Assembly: GCF_000614975.1 (NCBI RefSeq)
Contig: NZ_BALM01000009.1
Span: 1-64,000 of the forward strand
Direction: 5' to 3'
Length of the DNA stretch: 64,000 nucleotides
Origin: Shewanella marina JCM 15074
GTDB lineage: Bacteria > Pseudomonadota > Gammaproteobacteria > Enterobacterales > Shewanellaceae
Shown piece after piece: positions 22,262 through 30,826 of this stretch. The notes under the pieces were generated by a model. It did not search any database and had not been told where the DNA came from. It saw only the letters and a list, made by a program, of their open reading frames with translations. Every line of letters begins with the position of its first letter. Within the stretch, counting starts at the first letter, position 1. The position numbers were made by a program, and so were the translations under genes.

Positions 22262-22282
22262 GGACATTTTCAAGGAGAAGTC

Positions 22283-23080
22283 ATGCATACACAGGTTAAT
22301 GAATTATTTAATCAACTTTGGCTCGATTATATTCAAATGACGCCATCAGCTGATAAGGTTCATGAGCTATTATCGCAAGGTCAGCCAATCATTAATGATC
22401 ATATTGCCCTGCGTACTTTTAATCTTGCTAAGGTTAATCTTAGTGTGCTTGCAAAGCATTTTGAAGCATTGGGCTATGTCGCTTGTGGTGATTATCAGTT
22501 TGAAGCTAAAAAGCTAGTCGCTAAACACTTTGAGCATCCTGATGCTAGCCTACCAAAGGTCTTTATATCTGAGTTGTTAGTTGAAGAATTTAGTGAGCAG
22601 TTACAAAAAACAGTGCAGCAATTAATTGAGCAGATTGATCCGCTGGCGGCTATTGCAGATAACTTTATCTACTCTGGACGGCACTGGCCATTAGATTATA
22701 CAACATATCAACAATTATTAGCCGAAAGTGAGTATGCGGCTTGGGTCGCTGCGTTTGGTTATCGAGCGAATCACTTCACTGTTTCGGTGAATGAGTTAGC
22801 CAATTTTAATACCCTTGAAGCTGTCAATGAAACGCTAAAGCAAGCTGGCTTTGTATTGAATACCGTGGGAGGCGAGATTAAAGGATCTGCAGATGTATTG
22901 TTAGAACAATCATCTACCATGGCCGATCAAGTTGTCGTTGAATTTAATGATAAAACGGTTGCTATTCCGAGCTGTTTTTATGAGTTTGCATTGCGCTACC
23001 CTAAGGCTGATGGTCAACTCTATACAGGCTTTGTGGCGGCATCTGCAGATAAAATATTTGAAAGCACCAATGTTAATTGA
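22283..23080 (+). CDS. DUF1338 family protein (HglS-like, putative 2-oxoadipate dioxygenase/decarboxylase relative)
   Basis: This 265-residue protein belongs to the DUF1338 family, whose characterised member HglS is an Fe(II) enzyme that turns 2-oxoadipate into 2-hydroxyglutarate. Candidate metal ligands are His in NDHIALRTF (about residue 40), His in GYRANHFTVSV (about 162) and Glu in PSCFYEFALRYP (about 237). It is shorter than HglS (about 460), typical of a compact subfamily often near amino-acid catabolic genes. GGAG precedes ATG 22283. Location after astCAD suggests a 2-oxo acid linked to arginine or lysine breakdown, but the substrate here is inference. Confidence 0.8.
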   Translation: MHTQVNELFNQLWLDYIQMTPSADKVHELLSQGQPIINDHIALRTFNLAKVNLSVLAKHFEALGYVACGDYQFEAKKLVAKHFEHPDASLPKVFISELLVEEFSEQLQKTVQQLIEQIDPLAAIADNFIYSGRHWPLDYTTYQQLLAESEYAAWVAAFGYRANHFTVSVNELANFNTLEAVNETLKQAGFVLNTVGGEIKGSADVLLEQSSTMADQVVVEFNDKTVAIPSCFYEFALRYPKADGQLYTGFVAASADKIFESTNVN

Positions 23081-23112
23081 GAGCAATAACATTGGTGCTT
23101 TATCAATATCTT

Positions 23113-23427
23113 ATACCAATTCCACTAAATAAGTGTTCAATTCAGAGCCTCTCAGACTTTTCAATTCAAGGCGCATTGATGAAGAAATGGTTATTCCCTT
23201 TTAAGTCAATGCAAAGCAGAAGTGGAAAGTCTGAGAGACTCACGTAGTGCGGGCTTCAAAGCCCTTTATGCTACGTTAGAGGCTCTCGGTATAGAATAAC
23301 TATTAACTTCAAGCCTCCGCAAGGCACATAGATGTGCCGAATGTCTGTATTGCAGGAGCAAATACTGACCTTGCCTACAGGGCTTTGAATTCCCGCTGAA
23401 AGATCACATGATTAATGGAGTTGGTAT
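23113..23427. repeat. MITE-like element, about 315 bp, with ATACCAA terminal inverted repeats
   Basis: The left end ataccaattccactaaat (23113-23130) is mirrored by attaatggagttggtat (23411-23427), a terminal inverted repeat with few mismatches, flanked by TTAT/TAA. Inside are two further inverted pairs: gagcctctcagacttt (23145-23160) with aaagtctgagagactc (23226-23241), and acgtag (23242) with ctacgt (23271). No transposase-sized ORF is present. It lies exactly between the DUF1338 gene and the end of the sensor kinase gene, whose last codons overlap or touch the right end. Shewanella genomes carry many such elements, so it is probably one of a family. Confidence 0.75.
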
Positions 23428-24770
23428 TAAATACTAGAGTGGCTAAAGGTTAATTGGATCTTTAGCCCACCTAAACTGACGCTTTGGCTAAACTGAATAT
23501 CAATATGGTATTGCTCGGCAATATCTTTAACAATCGATAAGCCTAAACCATGTCCCATTACCGCTTCATCTAAACGCTTGCCTCGTTGGGTGAGCTTAGC
23601 TAAATCTTGCTTAGCGACACCGGTGCCATCATCTTCTATGGTTAACTCGATACGTTTATCAGTGGTTAGCTTAATGCTCACTAGTACCATTGAATTTGCC
23701 CATTTATAAGCGTTATCAAGTAAGTTACCGAGCATTTCCATGCCATCTTCTCGGTGAATAGGTAGACGTTGTAGCTGATTATAAACCATCAATTTACAAT
23801 CAATTTGTTTATGGCGGTGTACTTTGGCTAAGGTTTGGGTTAAGTCATCGATATCCCGTTCAATGACTAGTTGAGCTGCGGGTAACATATCGCCAGTAAT
23901 TCGCGCTGCCGCCAATTTACGCTCTACCATTTGCTGAATACTATCAAGCTGCTTTTGCAGTGCCAATGCGGCATCAGGATCGCTTAGACCTAGCGCTTCA
24001 ACTTGTTGCTGCATAACAGCAAGTGGTGTTTTTAGACCATGACTTAGGTTGCCAAGATTATTACGACTGCGCTCAATTTGCTTACTGGTATAGTCCAATA
24101 ACTCGTTATAAGTTTCCGCGAGAGGTTTGATTTCAGTTGGAATATTGTCGGTATTTAGTGCTGATATTTCGCCATCTCGGAGTTTCTTTAATGACGATTT
24201 TATTTGTGCTACAGGCTTAAATGAGCGTCGTAAAACAATAAAAATACCAATAATAATCGCAATGAGCATGGCTAAATTGATGCCAACTTTAATGCTATAA
24301 ACCTGCGCCAGTACTTTGCGGCCAATACTTAGATCTTGGGCGACAGTTAAGGTTGCATTGACATTGTCTACGCCACTATTTAAACCAAAAGATAGCAGTT
24401 GGATATCATGCTTTTTAGGCCCTTTTGCCTGCCAAGCACGGGTTTCTCCCGGCGCTAATGGTGTGATCTTAAGTTCTTTATCCCATAACGATCGTGAGCG
24501 GATCTCCTGCTCACCAAAGTTAAGTTGATAGTAGCGACCTGAATAGGCGGGTTTGTAAAAGCTCGAAAGCTCGGTGCGATTGATACTGACTTCACCATTG
24601 TGAAGGTGGGTTGCCAGTATCACTTGCTCCATATCTTCTTGTAAGCGAGCAATAATGGAGTCATGGAATGCTTGTCTAAGCATCGACTCCATCAATAACA
24701 TACCGAGTAGCGTACTAATAATAACTAATGCACTGAGCCACAAGGTTAATTTAGTGCGGATTGATCTCAT
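23427..24770 (-). CDS. PhoQ/QseC-type sensor histidine kinase
   Basis: This is an inner-membrane sensor kinase of 447 residues with two transmembrane segments (about 8-28 and 161-180) enclosing a periplasmic domain of about 130 residues. A HAMP-like region follows (181-235), then the dimerisation/phosphoacceptor box LSHGLKTPLAVM with His244, and a HATPase domain with an N-box near DNAYKWA and G-box motifs DDGTGVA and GHGLGLSIV. The H-box resembles PhoQ. Its start overlaps the stop of the response regulator gene by four bases, so the pair is coupled. The sensed signal is unknown; PhoQ relatives sense divalent cations or peptides. Confidence 0.88.
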   Translation of the reverse strand: MRSIRTKLTLWLSALVIISTLLGMLLMESMLRQAFHDSIIARLQEDMEQVILATHLHNGEVSINRTELSSFYKPAYSGRYYQLNFGEQEIRSRSLWDKELKITPLAPGETRAWQAKGPKKHDIQLLSFGLNSGVDNVNATLTVAQDLSIGRKVLAQVYSIKVGINLAMLIAIIIGIFIVLRRSFKPVAQIKSSLKKLRDGEISALNTDNIPTEIKPLAETYNELLDYTSKQIERSRNNLGNLSHGLKTPLAVMQQQVEALGLSDPDAALALQKQLDSIQQMVERKLAAARITGDMLPAAQLVIERDIDDLTQTLAKVHRHKQIDCKLMVYNQLQRLPIHREDGMEMLGNLLDNAYKWANSMVLVSIKLTTDKRIELTIEDDGTGVAKQDLAKLTQRGKRLDEAVMGHGLGLSIVKDIAEQYHIDIQFSQSVSLGGLKIQLTFSHSSI

Positions 24771-25440
24771 TGTTGTAGGCCGTGGAATATATATCCTTGA
24801 CCTCTGCGTGTTTCAATCGCAGTTTTACCTAATTTTTTGCGTAAATGAGTCACATAAACTTCAACAACATTACTCTCTTTTTCATCATCAAATTGATATA
24901 GCTTGTCGGCTAATTGTGCTTTTGATAATAGCTTTTTAGGAGACGTTAGAAATACCCGTAATAGCTTGTATTCCATCGCGGTAAGTTCATATGTTTGTTG
25001 ATTCACCGTCACCTTTTGCTCAGCTTCGTCAAGCACTACGCCACCATAGCTTAGCTGTTTAGTGAGATTATTGGTGCGGCCACTTGCGCGGGTGATTAAT
25101 GCGGCAATACGGCTAATAACTCTTCGGTGTGAAATGGTTTACCTAGGTAGTCATCGGCGCCAGCATTAAAGCCTTCTACTTTTTCATGCCATTGTGAGCG
25201 AGCGGTTAGCATAATAACTGGCACATTACGCTCTTGTTTACGCCATTTGCTTAGTAACTCTAAGCCGTTACCATCAGGTAATCCTATGTCTAAAATGACG
25301 CAGTCATACTGACTTTCATTGATCATATAATCAGCTTCTTGAGCTGAGCCTGTGGTATCTGTGATGTATCCAGCTTGTTTTAGCTGTTTTGCAAGTTCGG
25401 TAACAAGTAGTGGATTATCTTCAACGAGTAACAATTTCAT
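24767..25440 (-). pseudogene. PhoP/OmpR-family response regulator, frameshifted
   Basis: The receiver domain (MKLLLVEDNPLLVTEL, phospho-acceptor Asp51 in VILDIGLPDGNG, Lys in GKPFH) is intact, but the frame is lost after LLA and stops at 25096. The winged-helix DNA-binding domain continues in another frame (ELTAMEYKLLRVFL, VVEVYVTHLRKKLG, TRRGQGYIF). Adding one base in the GG at 25111-25112 restores LLARIAALITRASG and a 224-residue protein. As read, the regulator would lack its DNA-binding domain. ATG 25440 is preferred over the longer frame. It overlaps the upstream PepSY gene by 20 bases and the kinase gene by 4, forming one operon. Confidence 0.88.
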
Positions 25441-25768
25441 CTTGTTGGCATTCACTTGGTATGGGTGACTGAACGACTGGCTGTCCATTTACGGCATTCA
25501 GAGACAGATTAATGATTTGTCCATTGGGCTGCTTTAATTGTAAATCATAGCGCCAACTATTGTTGACTTGATAGAGGTGGGCGTCAATCAGTTTTCCACT
25601 GCAATACTGATGAATTATCGTTAAGGTGTCATCAAGTGACAATATGGTGCCATTTTTCACCAGCTGTTTGACTTGATTATGTTCAAGTTCAACTGTGTTA
25701 GCTTGGCTCGATAGGCTGGCAAAGTAACTCAACAGACCAAGGCTGCAAATTAGTACTTGCTTGAACAT
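25421..25768 (-). CDS. Small periplasmic PepSY-domain protein
   Basis: This 115-residue protein has a Sec signal peptide (about 1-23, LSSQA) and a single PepSY-like domain (VKQLVKNGTILSLDDTLTIIHQYCSGKLIDAHLYQVNNSWRY region). PepSY domains are linked to protease inhibition or periplasmic sensing. It is the first gene of the operon with the response regulator and kinase, which suggests it feeds the sensor, but that is inference. One Cys remains in the mature part near residue 56 and another near 108. Confidence 0.8.
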   Translation of the reverse strand: MFKQVLICSLGLLSYFASLSSQANTVELEHNQVKQLVKNGTILSLDDTLTIIHQYCSGKLIDAHLYQVNNSWRYDLQLKQPNGQIINLSLNAVNGQPVVQSPIPSECQQDEIVTR

Positions 25769-25871
25769 ATAGGCCTCAACATAAACTCAATGATAGACAG
25801 AATAATCACTATAGCCAATGAGTATTAAATCAAGCTGAACTTATGCTAGAGGAGGGGAGGTCTATAAACGA

Positions 25872-25898
25872 AAAAAGGTTCGCAATGCGAACCTTTTT
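25872..25898 (-). terminator. Terminator after crp
   Basis: The stem aaaaaggttcgc / gcgaaccttttt has a three-base loop; read leftward it ends in a T run. It lies just past the crp stop codon. Confidence 0.88.
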
Positions 25899-25912
25899 AA
25901 TGTCACGCTGAA

Positions 25913-26547
25913 TTAACGCGTGCCGTATACCACGATAGTTTTACCGTGCGCTTGAATAAGATTTTGCTCTTCAAGCATTTTTAAAATACGACCAACAGTT
26001 TCACGTGAACAGCCTACAATTTGGCCGATCTCTTGACGAGTGATCTTAATTTGCATGCCATCTGGATGAGTCATCGCATCTGGTTGCTTAGCAAGATGAA
26101 GTAGAGTTTGGGCAATACGACCTGCTACGTCTAAGAATGCTAGGTTACCTACTTTTTGGCTAGTGCTTTGCAGGCGGTAAGCATCTGTGCTGCTAGCTTC
26201 ATTAGGATTTCAGGGTTAACCTGAATTAATTGCTTAAACTTCTTGTAAGAAATTTCAGCAATTTCACAAGCTTGCTTAGCACGAACCCAAGCAGTACGCT
26301 CAGCTTGCTCTTCAAACAGACCTAATTCACCAATAAAGTCGCCTTGGTTAAGATAAGAAAGGATCATCTCTTTGCCTTCTTCATCTTTAATCAATACAGC
26401 GACAGAACCTTTTACGATGTAGTAAAGAGTGTCTGAATCTTCACCAGCATGAATCAACGTGCTTTTTGCTGGGTATTTATGGATGTGACAGTGTGATAAA
26501 AACCATTCCAAAGTTGGATCTGGTTTTGGCTTACCAATCAGAGCCAT
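25913..26547 (-). pseudogene. crp: cAMP receptor protein CRP, frameshifted
   Basis: CRP is the global cAMP-responsive regulator; in Shewanella it controls anaerobic respiration genes as well as carbon use. The cyclic-nucleotide domain is nearly identical to E. coli CRP ([27 protein letters not shown], cAMP contacts ERTAWVRAK). The reading frame breaks after LAAQM, just before the hinge, and stops at 26149. The rest, with the helix-turn-helix ([21 protein letters not shown]), continues in another frame to TTA 25913-25915. Adding one base at 26182 (cagatgctt to cagatggctt) gives [16 protein letters not shown] and exactly 211 residues. GAGGAA precedes ATG 26547. Loss of CRP would be severe, so a sequence error is likely. 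Confidence 0.93.
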
Positions 26548-26754
26548 GATGATGTTCCTCGATTGATCGAAAAATACCAAGATAATTGTTTTTATTCATA
26601 TTTTAGTGATATGAAATATAAAACAACGTAGTTATCTCAGTGTAGATTAATTAACTTAACGCTAAAGGATTTACCTATTGTTAGATGGCATTTTGATACT
26701 TCAGTGATATAAGTCAACTAATACCTAATAAAATAATAGGGAATCGTGCAACAT

Positions 26755-26770
26755 TGTAGCCTAAATCACA
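26755..26770. promoter_or_regulatory. Candidate CRP site between crp and the Sel1 gene
   Basis: TGTAG-N6-TCACA matches the CRP pattern TGTGA-N6-TCACA with two mismatches in the left half. It lies about 210 bases from the crp start and 130 from the divergent gene, so could autoregulate crp. The rest of the 26548-26898 gap is AT-rich without other clear signals. Confidence 0.4.
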
Positions 26771-26898
26771 TCTTGGGCTGACTAATTTAGTCATTGTTAA
26801 TACTAATTGGGAATTATTATCAGTCGGAATTAAAAAAATTCGACAAAATAGGGTAATTTTGTCTATCTTAGAAGGTCAATAGCAATAAGGGAGCCAGT

Positions 26899-27705
26899 AT
26901 GCTGTTCAAATTAACGATTTCAGCCGTGTTAATTGGATTGTCATTGCTAACGAGTTCGTTTAGTTATGCATTTTCTTTACCGCAACCAGAGCAAGATCAA
27001 GTCGCCAGTAAGGTCAATTTGATTGAATTTCAAGCTCAAAATGGCGAACCAAATGCACAATATATTTTAGGTTTAATGCGTTTAACCGGACGTTTTGTAT
27101 CGGCAGATTCCAAACTGGGATTGCACTGGCTAACTTTGTCAGCGAAACAAGGCAATGAAAAAGCATCTAAAATACTTGGCGATGTTTATTTTGATGGTGA
27201 GTTGGTTGAACGTAATTTAAGTCAAGCTGAGCATTGGTATCAGTCACTTGCTGCAATAGACGACCCTTCTGTGCAAACTCGATTAGGTTATATATATGCT
27301 TCGGGGGGAAGTGGCGTTTCTCGAGATTGTGGTAAAGCCATTTCTGCTTTTGCGACCGTGGGTAATAATCAAGCTAAAAGCAATATGGCTTGGATTATGG
27401 CAACGTGTCCTGAGTCGAAGTTTAGAAATGGTCAGCAAGCGTTAAAGATCAATCAGGAGTTATTAAAAGAGGACCGCAATAATCCATCTTATTTAGATAA
27501 CTTAGCGGCTGCTTATGCTGAGGTAGGAGATTTTGATGCTGCTGTCGATACCCAAAAAAATGCGCTTAAAGCATTAGCTCAATCAGCACTTAATAGTACT
27601 GAACGAGTTGGATTTGAGCAGCGTTTAGAGATGTATCAACGTGGTAAACCATACCGAGAAGTCGTGGTGTTGATTTCATCAAAGACAGAATCGAAAAAGC
27701 AGTAA
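26899..27705 (+). CDS. Exported Sel1-like/TPR repeat protein
   Basis: A Sec signal peptide (about residues 1-25, FSYAFS) is followed by Sel1-like repeats between about 40 and 130 (AQYILGLMRLTGRFVSADSKLG, then ASKILGDVYFDGELVERN, then TRLGYIYASGGSGVS) and a TPR-like region near 185-225 (YLDNLAAAYAEVGDFDAAV). Such solenoids mediate protein contacts, here in the periplasm. 268 residues. AAGGGAG precedes ATG 26899. It is a single gene divergent from crp. The partner is unknown. Confidence 0.8.
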   Translation: MLFKLTISAVLIGLSLLTSSFSYAFSLPQPEQDQVASKVNLIEFQAQNGEPNAQYILGLMRLTGRFVSADSKLGLHWLTLSAKQGNEKASKILGDVYFDGELVERNLSQAEHWYQSLAAIDDPSVQTRLGYIYASGGSGVSRDCGKAISAFATVGNNQAKSNMAWIMATCPESKFRNGQQALKINQELLKEDRNNPSYLDNLAAAYAEVGDFDAAVDTQKNALKALAQSALNSTERVGFEQRLEMYQRGKPYREVVVLISSKTESKKQ

Positions 27706-27713
27706 GGTTGTTT

Positions 27714-27768
27714 AATCAGCATGATGGCGTTAATTAATACAATATGGTTACCATTTTGCTGATTTTTT
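27714..27768 (+). terminator. Long-loop hairpin after the Sel1 gene
   Basis: aatcagcatgatgg pairs with ccattttgctgatt with two mismatches over a loop of about 23 bases and runs into T residues. A weak terminator is possible. Confidence 0.4.
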
Positions 27769-27844
27769 AATTTGTGATGCTCGGTAGTCAATTATGGGCT
27801 AAATAAGCTTTTGATAGAACGAAAGAGACTGGCTGAAGGTTTAA

Positions 27845-27932
27845 TGACATACTCAAGGAAATGAACAGAAAGATGGGGGAATCCATCACCAAGAGTATGT
27901 CAACCTACCAACAACTCGTTAGCGTTGTTGAT
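27845..27932. other. Structured non-coding stretch between Sel1 gene and prkB
   Basis: A perfect 10-bp inverted pair, tgacatactc (27845-27854) and gagtatgtca (27893-27902), encloses a smaller gatgg / ccatc pair. It is followed by a hairpin caacaac / gttgttg (27909-27931). There is no ORF. It might be a small RNA, the 3' end of prkB, or a decayed repeat. Confidence 0.3.
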
Positions 27933-27966
27933 AGATTCACTATAATCATTGTTGCTTAAATATAGC

Positions 27967-28860
27967 TTAATCTTGGTGGTCATTAGTCGTTAATGCGTGT
28001 TGGCGTTTGATAAATAATGCTTTGATTAATGGCGTTAAAATAAGCTCCATTGCCAGCGACATTTTTCCACCTGGCACCACTAAGGTGTTCATCCTCGACA
28101 TAAATGAACCTTCCAACATCTGTAAATAGTAAGGGAAGTCTACATTCTCCATGCCTCTAAAGCGGATCACCACAAAACTTTCATCAAAGCTTGGGATACT
28201 TTTCGCGCTAAAAGGGTTGGAAGTATCAACGGTGGGTACCCGTTGGAAATTAATGTGAGTACGTGAGAATTGCGGCGTAATGTGATTCACATAATCATCC
28301 ATACTGCGCACAATTGAGCCCATGACTTTTTCTCGGGTATGACCGCGGTCTGAGGTATCGCGAATGATTTTCTGGATCCACTCAAGGTTGACGATAGGGA
28401 CCATACCAATGAGCAGGTCGACATGTTGGGCTACATCATGTTCATCAGTCACCACACCACCGTGTAAACCTTCATAATAAAGCATATCGGTATTGTCAGG
28501 TAATGGTTGCCATTGGGTAAAAGTGCCCGGCATTTGATTAAATGGCACCGCTTCATCAAAGGTATGTAAATAGCTGCGGGTTTCCCCTTGTCCTGTATGG
28601 CTATAGGTTTCAAAGCATTGAGCTAGTTTGCCAAAATCATTTGCCTCTGGGCCAAAATAACTAATACTTTTATGTTCCTCTTGGCCTTTACGGATCATCA
28701 TTTCCATTTCTGCTCGGGTATAGCGGTGAAAGCTATCTCCTTCGACAATGGCTGGCTTAATCCCTAACTGTCTAAAGATATGATTAAAGGCAGTTGTCGT
28801 CGTGGTAGTTCCTGCACCTGACGACCCTGTTACTGCGATAATTGGATGTTTTGCAGACAT
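27967..28860 (-). CDS. prkB: Phosphoribulokinase-family protein PrkB
   Basis: This member of the phosphoribulokinase/uridine kinase family is conserved beside yheT-yheU in gammaproteobacteria that lack the Calvin cycle, so its substrate is not established. The P-loop reads VTGSSGAGTTTTT near residue 10; downstream motifs include EGDSFHRYTR, LYYEGLHGGV and LVVPGGKMSLAME. 297 residues, full length. It is the third gene of the yheT-yheU-prkB group, 68 bases after yheU. The E. coli gene is near crp as here. Confidence 0.9.
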   Translation of the reverse strand: MSAKHPIIAVTGSSGAGTTTTTTAFNHIFRQLGIKPAIVEGDSFHRYTRAEMEMMIRKGQEEHKSISYFGPEANDFGKLAQCFETYSHTGQGETRSYLHTFDEAVPFNQMPGTFTQWQPLPDNTDMLYYEGLHGGVVTDEHDVAQHVDLLIGMVPIVNLEWIQKIIRDTSDRGHTREKVMGSIVRSMDDYVNHITPQFSRTHINFQRVPTVDTSNPFSAKSIPSFDESFVVIRFRGMENVDFPYYLQMLEGSFMSRMNTLVVPGGKMSLAMELILTPLIKALFIKRQHALTTNDHQD

Positions 28861-28928
28861 AGTTGCAACCCGAAATGTTAAATTGCTCCATCAATTGATA
28901 ACATTTATACGGTGCTAATGAGATTGGG

Positions 28929-29180
28929 TCAATTTATATCTAGGTTTCTCACTACCTGATCGGCACGTCTAATCGCAATACTTTGATCATCTTCACTATA
29001 TTCAACTAACAATTCTTTACGTTGCAATGCTTGTTTACATTGGGCGATAGCTTGTGTGAGGCGATCACCATTAAGCGCGTCAAAACCGCCATCTTCAACT
29101 TGTGAAAATAGGTACTCTTTAATCATATTTTCGAGGGTTTCATTCGGCAGTTGAGTGAGAGCCTCATAAGGAATTTGCAT
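28929..29180 (-). CDS. yheU: YheU family protein (UPF0270)
   Basis: This 83-residue protein is of unknown function. The start MQIPYEALTQLPNETLENMI matches the YheU family pattern of a hydrophobic-Pro start followed by a TLENLI helix. ATG 29180 is chosen: GGAG lies eight bases upstream, while a longer frame to 29237 overlaps yheT without support. It begins two bases after the yheT stop, so the pair is translationally linked. Confidence 0.88.
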   Translation of the reverse strand: MQIPYEALTQLPNETLENMIKEYLFSQVEDGGFDALNGDRLTQAIAQCKQALQRKELLVEYSEDDQSIAIRRADQVVRNLDIN

Positions 29181-29182
29181 GG

Positions 29183-30163
29183 TTACTCCAATAAAAAATC
29201 GATAACGCGTTGTTCTAAATAGTACTGTGGCCGCCAAGGCGTGCCGCCATTAATAAAGCCAACGTGGCCACCATGTGAATGCAACTCATAGTGGATAAAG
29301 TCAGGCAAGCTATCTTGGTTAGGGATAACACTTTCATCCATAAAGGGGTCATCTTCGGCATGTAAAATTAGGCTGGGGATCGGCAACTGATCTAATTGCT
29401 GAACAGTACTTGATTGTTGGTAATAGTCTTGGGCGTTTTTAAAGCCGTGTAAGGGCGCCGTAATATGCTCATCAAAATCATAGAAACGATTAAATTTTTC
29501 AAGATCTTGGGCAAGTTTAACTAAATCTGGGGCAATCGTTTCTTGGGTTAATTTTACCCGAATTTTTTGTTTGAGCTGCTTCAGTAAATATTTTTGATAA
29601 ACTTTTGAAAACCCCTGTTCTAAACGTTTGGCGCTGCAACTGAGTTGGAAAGGCGCAGAAATCATCGCGGCACGTTTAATTGGAGTTTGTGGTGTATGCA
29701 CTAAGTATTTACTGAGCATATTGCCGCCCAAGCTATAACCTACAGCCAATAAAGGTAAATCAGGATATTGCTGACGAATAAAATTGACGCTATTGGTTAG
29801 ATCTTCAATTTCACCACTATGATAAGCACGCGCTAACCGATTGCTTTCACCTGAGCAACCCCGGTGGTGATGTACAATTGCTAGTACATTATGCTGTATA
29901 CATTGGTGGATCATTCGGCGTGCATAATGGGATTGAGCACTGCCTTCCAAGCCATGAACTATGAGCACAATTGCCTTAGCTTGGGCCTGATTTTGGCTAA
30001 TATCAAGGTCAATAAAATCGCCATCAGCAAGCCCTAATCTCTGCCGAATTAACTGCGCAGATTTAGGTTTAGTCAGCACAGGTAAGATTGTTTGCAGATG
30101 CTTATTTTTAGCCCACCAAGGTGGCGTAAATTGGCGACTGGAATTTGGAATAAATTTGCTCAT
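29183..30163 (-). CDS. yheT: YheT family alpha/beta hydrolase
   Basis: This 326-residue hydrolase of the YheT/ABHD1-3 group has the motif NKHLQTILPVL near its start, the HGLEGS oxyanion region, the nucleophile GYSLGGN (Ser near 144), the acid in HAEDDPFMD and the His in HGGHVGF. It probably acts on esters or lipids; no substrate is established. The order yheT-yheU-prkB matches E. coli. Confidence 0.92.
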   Translation of the reverse strand: MSKFIPNSSRQFTPPWWAKNKHLQTILPVLTKPKSAQLIRQRLGLADGDFIDLDISQNQAQAKAIVLIVHGLEGSAQSHYARRMIHQCIQHNVLAIVHHHRGCSGESNRLARAYHSGEIEDLTNSVNFIRQQYPDLPLLAVGYSLGGNMLSKYLVHTPQTPIKRAAMISAPFQLSCSAKRLEQGFSKVYQKYLLKQLKQKIRVKLTQETIAPDLVKLAQDLEKFNRFYDFDEHITAPLHGFKNAQDYYQQSSTVQQLDQLPIPSLILHAEDDPFMDESVIPNQDSLPDFIHYELHSHGGHVGFINGGTPWRPQYYLEQRVIDFLLE

Positions 30164-30304
30164 AATTCAAACGTATGTTTTATTAGTATTATCATTTTAC
30201 AGCAATAATATACTTAAATGGATTAGGGATACAGTGAGCAATGTTTCTTATTATTTGAGTGGCTGTACAAGTAGAATATTGGTCATTATCAAGGATGGAT
30301 TTTA

Positions 30305-30826
30305 ATGGAGCGGCGACGTTTTCTAGTCTCAGTATTAGCAGTGAGCAGTGCATTGGCTGTAGGCAGTTATCATTATTTACAGATTGATGATCTGGATGAT
30401 GTTGATGGTCGAGATTTATTGTTAGCCTGCTTAATACCTGTATTGTTAGCCGGAGCGTTACCCGAGGTTCCTTCGCATCGTCAGCAGAGTATTAATCGAA
30501 CCATCATCGCCATTAAAGATGCGATAGCCGTGCTCGTGCCAGCAGAGCAACAACAAATTGAACAACTACTGACGCTGTTAGAACAACGGTTAGGTTTATT
30601 GATATTAACAGGCAGTGCCACGCCATTGTTACTGCGTCAACCGCAACAGTTGAACCAGATGCTTAATGAGTGGCGGGACAGCTATTTAGATTTATATCAG
30701 CAAGCTTATTTAGGATTAAAAGAGCTGTTTATGGCCAGTTTTTATGCCTGCCCTGAGCATTGGGCTGCATTGGATTATCAATTGCCTCATATTGCCAGTG
30801 TGACTCAATACAAGGATGGTAAATAA
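30305..30826 (+). CDS. Tat-signal small subunit, gluconate 2-dehydrogenase subunit 3-like
   Basis: The 173-residue protein begins with a twin-arginine signal (MERRRFLVSVLAVSSALAVG), so it should be exported folded. The remainder is mostly helical and Leu/Gln-rich and resembles the gluconate 2-dehydrogenase subunit 3 type of small subunit found with GMC dehydrogenases. Its stop overlaps the ATG of the GMC oxidoreductase by one base, strongly suggesting a complex in which this subunit carries the partner across the membrane by the Tat path. Family assignment is from context plus weak resemblance. Confidence 0.7.
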   Translation: MERRRFLVSVLAVSSALAVGSYHYLQIDDLDDVDGRDLLLACLIPVLLAGALPEVPSHRQQSINRTIIAIKDAIAVLVPAEQQQIEQLLTLLEQRLGLLILTGSATPLLLRQPQQLNQMLNEWRDSYLDLYQQAYLGLKELFMASFYACPEHWAALDYQLPHIASVTQYKDGK

